Part shown: positions 22,053 to 24,480 of the stretch, piece by piece
Layout: each line of letters starts with the position of its first letter
Position numbering within the stretch: position 1 is the stretch's first letter
From: an uncultured Clostridia bacterium
GTDB taxonomy: Bacteria > Bacillota > Clostridia > Oscillospirales > Oscillospiraceae
Direction of reading: 5' to 3'
Assembly: GCA_947169005.1 (NCBI GenBank)
Contig: CAMVOG010000005.1
Location: forward strand, 1 to 24,480
DNA: 24,480 bases
Program-made: the position numbers and the translations under genes
Notes under the pieces: model-generated
The model's input: the letters and a program-made list of their open reading frames with translations, nothing else
The model's database searches: none
What the model was told of the DNA's origin: nothing

Positions 22053-23236
22053 CAGAAGCAAAGGCTGTCCACCCGGGGCAGCAGCTCCAGGAGGCGATTC
22101 TTGTAGTTTTCAATCTCCCGGCGGCCCTTCTCGGACTCAAGGCCGCCCCGGCGGATGGTGCGGCGCATGAGGCGGGTATACCCCACGATGCGCGCCTTAT
22201 CCTCCACAGCCCGCACGGTCTCCTCATCCGCGCCGTCCAGATAAAGCCGCAGCTCCTTCTGCCAGAGCGCCGACGCCATATCCTTGGGGATGCCCAGGAA
22301 GTCCTGGCAGCCGGAGGGGTCCAGCTCATGGAAGCCCTCATAGGCATTGAACATGCTGGCCAGCTCGAAGACCGGGTGGCCGTGGCAGAGCGTATCCATA
22401 TCGATCAGCAGGCTCTCGCCGTTTTGCAGCATGACGTTCTTGATGTGATAGTCCCCGTGCATCATATGATTATCCTCGGGCACGGCGGCCACCAAAGAGA
22501 CGAGCTTTTCCGCCTGCTCAGCGGGCAGATAGTCCCTGAGGAAAGAGGCCCAATCCAGAGCCACCGCCCGCATATCGGGCATGGACTCGGGCTTCACAAC
22601 CGTGGAATGGATGAGCTTCAAAAGCTCCACGCTCATCTGCGCAATCTCGTCCACGGTCTTTTCCCCGGTCTGCAGCAGCTTGGCAAAGCTCTTGGCGTTC
22701 AGCAGCTCGAAGACGCTGCCGTAGCCGCCGCCCTCCACGCGCACCACGTCATAGGGAATGGCGGTGGGCACGCCCAGGACGAAGGCAGTGCGGGCCAGCT
22801 CACGCTCCCGATGGATCTCGGGCAGGGCGTCGGGATTCAGATAGACCTTCACGATGGTGTCCGGGTCGATGCGATAGACCTTGCCGTTGGCCCCCTGGCC
22901 GATGACCTCACAGCCCTCCACGGAAATCACCCGATACGCCTTGCGGATCTCCATCATTTCCGTAAAGCCCGTCATATCAAAAATCTCATAGACCTCCGGG
23001 GATACGTTGACCAGCACCGTATCCGCCACGGCTTTTTTCAGCCGCAGGATGACCCGCAGGCCCGCGCTGGAAATGTATTGCAGCTTCTCGCAGTCCACGA
23101 CCACGGACCCGGCGGGATTCGCCTCGCGGATCGCGGAAATCTCCCGCTCCAGCTCCGGAGCGTTCACGGAGTCGACATGGCCCTCGGGATAAAGGGTCAG
23201 CGTACCGTTTTCCAGGTTAAAGTTCAGTTTTTCCAT
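22052..23236 (-). CDS. STAS domain fused to an APH-like kinase (aminoglycoside/choline kinase fold)
   Basis: A 394-residue two-domain protein. Residues 1-105 are a STAS (anti-sigma-factor antagonist) domain; the switch segment VVDCEKLQYISSAGLRVI places S56/S57 where SpoIIAA-type proteins are phosphorylated. Residues 108-394 are a kinase of the aminoglycoside/choline kinase fold: glycine loop VIGQGANGKVYRI, lysine K130 in TIVKVYL, catalytic loop MHGDYHIKNVM (H260, D262, N267) and metal-binding LIDMDTLCHG. It resembles a kinase family known as expanded paralogues in Fibrobacter and anaerobes. I chose ATG 23236 because GGAG is 9 bases upstream; the ATG at 23242 is too close to it. It overlaps the HD gene by 20 bases. 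The kinase could act on its own STAS serine or on a small molecule; function is not established. Confidence 0.85.
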   Translation of the reverse strand: MEKLNFNLENGTLTLYPEGHVDSVNAPELEREISAIREANPAGSVVVDCEKLQYISSAGLRVILRLKKAVADTVLVNVSPEVYEIFDMTGFTEMMEIRKAYRVISVEGCEVIGQGANGKVYRIDPDTIVKVYLNPDALPEIHRERELARTAFVLGVPTAIPYDVVRVEGGGYGSVFELLNAKSFAKLLQTGEKTVDEIAQMSVELLKLIHSTVVKPESMPDMRAVALDWASFLRDYLPAEQAEKLVSLVAAVPEDNHMMHGDYHIKNVMLQNGESLLIDMDTLCHGHPVFELASMFNAYEGFHELDPSGCQDFLGIPKDMASALWQKELRLYLDGADEETVRAVEDKARIVGYTRLMRRTIRRGGLESEKGRREIENYKNRLLELLPRVDSLCF

Positions 23237-23804
23237 TTTCATCGACTCCTTCAAAAACGATCTCGACAAGAGTATGGTATTCCTGCCAGGCGTCCAGCTC
23301 CCGCAGGTCCTCCAATATTGCGGCGATAGAGCGATAATACCAGGCCTGCATAGCCGGGTCCGGCTGGTGGAAGGACTTCCACAGGTCGTTCCCCGATTTC
23401 TTCCAGTTGCGGTGGAAGGAGCGCATATTGCTCAGCTTGTCCCCCAGCCAAAGCAGCTTGACGGCCGGGTCCTCCGCCTGCCGCAGCTCCTCCAGAGATT
23501 CCCGCTTACGCTGGAGCCAGGTCTCCTCCGGGGGCAGGTCCTCCCGCTTGTTCTCCGTTTCCGAGGCCACCAGGGCGGCCACCCGGGGGCCGAAGCGCTC
23601 CCGAATTTCCTCGGCGGTAACGGCGGTGTCCTCCACGGTGTCGTGCAGGACGGCGGCGGCCAGCAGCTCCTCGTCCGCGGACATGGTGCCTACGATGGCG
23701 GCCACCTCCAGGGGGTGGAGGATATAGGGCGTATTCTCCCGGCGGCGGCGCTGGCCGCTGTGGGCCTCGGTTGCGAAGCGTATCGCTTCTTCAAAAACTG
23801 TCAT
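23217..23804 (-). CDS. HD-domain hydrolase (SpoT/MESH1-like)
   Basis: A 195-residue HD-superfamily metal phosphohydrolase. H30 in YILHPLEVA, H54-D55 in VLHDTVEDT and the following ED match the metal centre of SpoT-like (p)ppGpp hydrolases; DKLSNMRSFHRNW later supplies the conserved D-x-x-x-N segment. There is no synthetase, TGS or ACT domain, and the size is like small alarmone hydrolases (MESH1). The start is ATG 23804 with GGGAGGC a few bases upstream; the ATG-less extension to 23858 lacks a ribosome site. It is the first gene of the overlapping operon that leads to the STAS-kinase, DUF218 protein and two-component pair. Activity towards (p)ppGpp or another nucleotide is inferred from family only. 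Confidence 0.88.
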   Translation of the reverse strand: MTVFEEAIRFATEAHSGQRRRRENTPYILHPLEVAAIVGTMSADEELLAAAVLHDTVEDTAVTAEEIRERFGPRVAALVASETENKREDLPPEETWLQRKRESLEELRQAEDPAVKLLWLGDKLSNMRSFHRNWKKSGNDLWKSFHQPDPAMQAWYYRSIAAILEDLRELDAWQEYHTLVEIVFEGVDENGKTEL

Positions 23805-23889
23805 AGACGCCTCCCAGCTTCCTGCCGAGCAGGATAATCTCAAGGTAAATTGTACCACAAGCGCCCCCCTCCGTCAATAAAACGGCGGC

Positions 23890-23924
23890 GCAAAAATGGG
23901 GCGCGGCAAAAAGCCGCGCCCCAT
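23890..23924 (-). terminator. Intrinsic terminator downstream of the partial right-edge gene
   Basis: A perfect 12-bp stem ATGGGGCGCGGC (23896-23907) / its complement (23913-23924) around an AAAAA loop. On the minus strand it is followed by TTTTTGCG. It separates the right-edge gene from the HD operon. Confidence 0.88.
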
Positions 23925-23947
23925 CCGGAAGCGTATCCGATATTTGC

Positions 23948-24480
23948 TCAGCCGTTCAGAGCCCCGGCGGGCAGGCTGTCGGCACGGAAGAGGATCAGCT
24001 CGGGATACCACTGATCCTTATTCTTGCTGTAAGCGGAGCAGACGATGCTCTCGTCCAGAGCCTCGATCTCCGTAGTGTAGCTCCACAGGCCCTCCTCGGT
24101 GGCTTCGCCCTTGATAAAGGAGGCGGCGTCGGCCTTGGCGATCTCCTCGGTGGCGCCCAGATAGAACCAGGTGTAGGACTTGGAGAGATCGAAGGTCGCG
24201 GTGATCTTGCCGTCGGCGACGGTGATCTTGGCGTTGCGGACCTTGAACATGGAGGAGCTGGAATCCACGGTGACGTCATAGGTGCCTGCCTTGAGCTGGG
24301 CGGCCTTGACGGGGGTCATGCCCTCTTCCTCCACGGACTTGCGGGCAATGGTGTCAGAGGAGCCGGCTACGTCACGGGCAGGGCCCTCAGCGGCGATGGA
24401 CTCCATGGCGGCCTTGGCGTGAGCGACCAGCAGCTCCTGGATCGCGGGGAACTCGCCCAGGCCCTTCAGGCGGACGGTGG
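23948..24480 (-). CDS. Hypothetical protein with beta-rich repeat-like domain, 5' end outside window
   Basis: The C-terminal 177 codons of a larger gene; the frame stays open through 24480, so the apparent ATG at 24406 is internal. The last ~110 residues, from LKAGTYDVTVDSSSSMFKV through NAKITVADGKITATFDLS, YTWFYLGATEEIAKAD and WYPELILFRADSLPAGALNG, show alternating strands typical of a ligand-binding beta-sandwich common in Firmicutes exported proteins (often beside FMN-binding or heme/iron-associated domains). The preceding helix-like stretch LKGLGEFPAIQELLVAHAKAAMESIAAEGP is part of another region. There is no transmembrane segment in the visible portion. It ends ALNG-stop, then a strong terminator. 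Function is unassigned. Confidence 0.75.
   Translation of the reverse strand, partial: TVRLKGLGEFPAIQELLVAHAKAAMESIAAEGPARDVAGSSDTIARKSVEEEGMTPVKAAQLKAGTYDVTVDSSSSMFKVRNAKITVADGKITATFDLSKSYTWFYLGATEEIAKADAASFIKGEATEEGLWSYTTEIEALDESIVCSAYSKNKDQWYPELILFRADSLPAGALNG

Overview
The window looks like a chromosomal segment from a strictly anaerobic, high-GC, gut-type Clostridia (Oscillospiraceae/Flavonifractor-Intestinimonas style). The reasons are Firmicutes-type ribosome binding sites, BceRS-BceAB type stress genes, butyrate/acetyl-CoA fermentation enzymes and unusual 7-bp-period intergenic repeats. The genus is an inference. No rRNA, tRNA, CRISPR array, transposase or phage gene was seen.

Region 1 (1-10865) is the highlight: what appears to be a complete anaerobic trihydroxybenzene (pyrogallol/phloroglucinol) catabolic locus. 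A molybdopterin transhydroxylase (AthL-AthS, + strand, 7208-10865) would turn pyrogallol into phloroglucinol. An SDR reductase (4794-5600) would make dihydrophloroglucinol. A metal-dependent cyclase-family hydrolase (2796-3731) would open the ring. A 3-hydroxyacyl-CoA-dehydrogenase-like enzyme (1736-2701) would oxidise 3-hydroxy-5-oxohexanoate to triacetate. A BKACE/DUF849 lyase (582-1508) would cleave triacetate with acetyl-CoA to acetoacetate plus acetoacetyl-CoA. A CoA-transferase (subunit A at 1-559, running off the edge) and a thiolase (5686-6933) would finish to acetyl-CoA. The first four genes of the minus-strand operon and the thiolase-reductase pair are both preceded by the same palindrome, placed inside a 19-bp spacer between -35 and -10 boxes. 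That is the classic architecture of MerR-activated promoters, and a MerR-family regulator (3906-4724) sits between the two operons.

Region 2 (10862-16150): a patatin-like hydrolase translationally coupled to athS, a dispersed REP-like palindrome, a large lipoprotein with a duplicated two-part module, a PHP-family histidinol-phosphatase-like gene, and a TetR regulator whose stop overlaps the start of a 53-codon cysteine-rich small protein.

Region 3 (16173-23804, all minus strand): a BceAB-like ABC exporter/flippase pair, then separately a five-gene overlapping operon of HD hydrolase, STAS-kinase fusion, DUF218 membrane protein, response regulator and intramembrane-sensing histidine kinase. 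The kinase/regulator pair is the probable control system of the downstream ABC pair. A partial secreted-type protein with strong internal beta pattern runs off the right edge.

A cross-cutting signal is a set of at least six short intergenic tracts with 7-bp periodicity. Each has its own heptamer sequence, and they lie between genes, often inside operons or touching stop codons. No gene-free stretch exceeds 300 bases.
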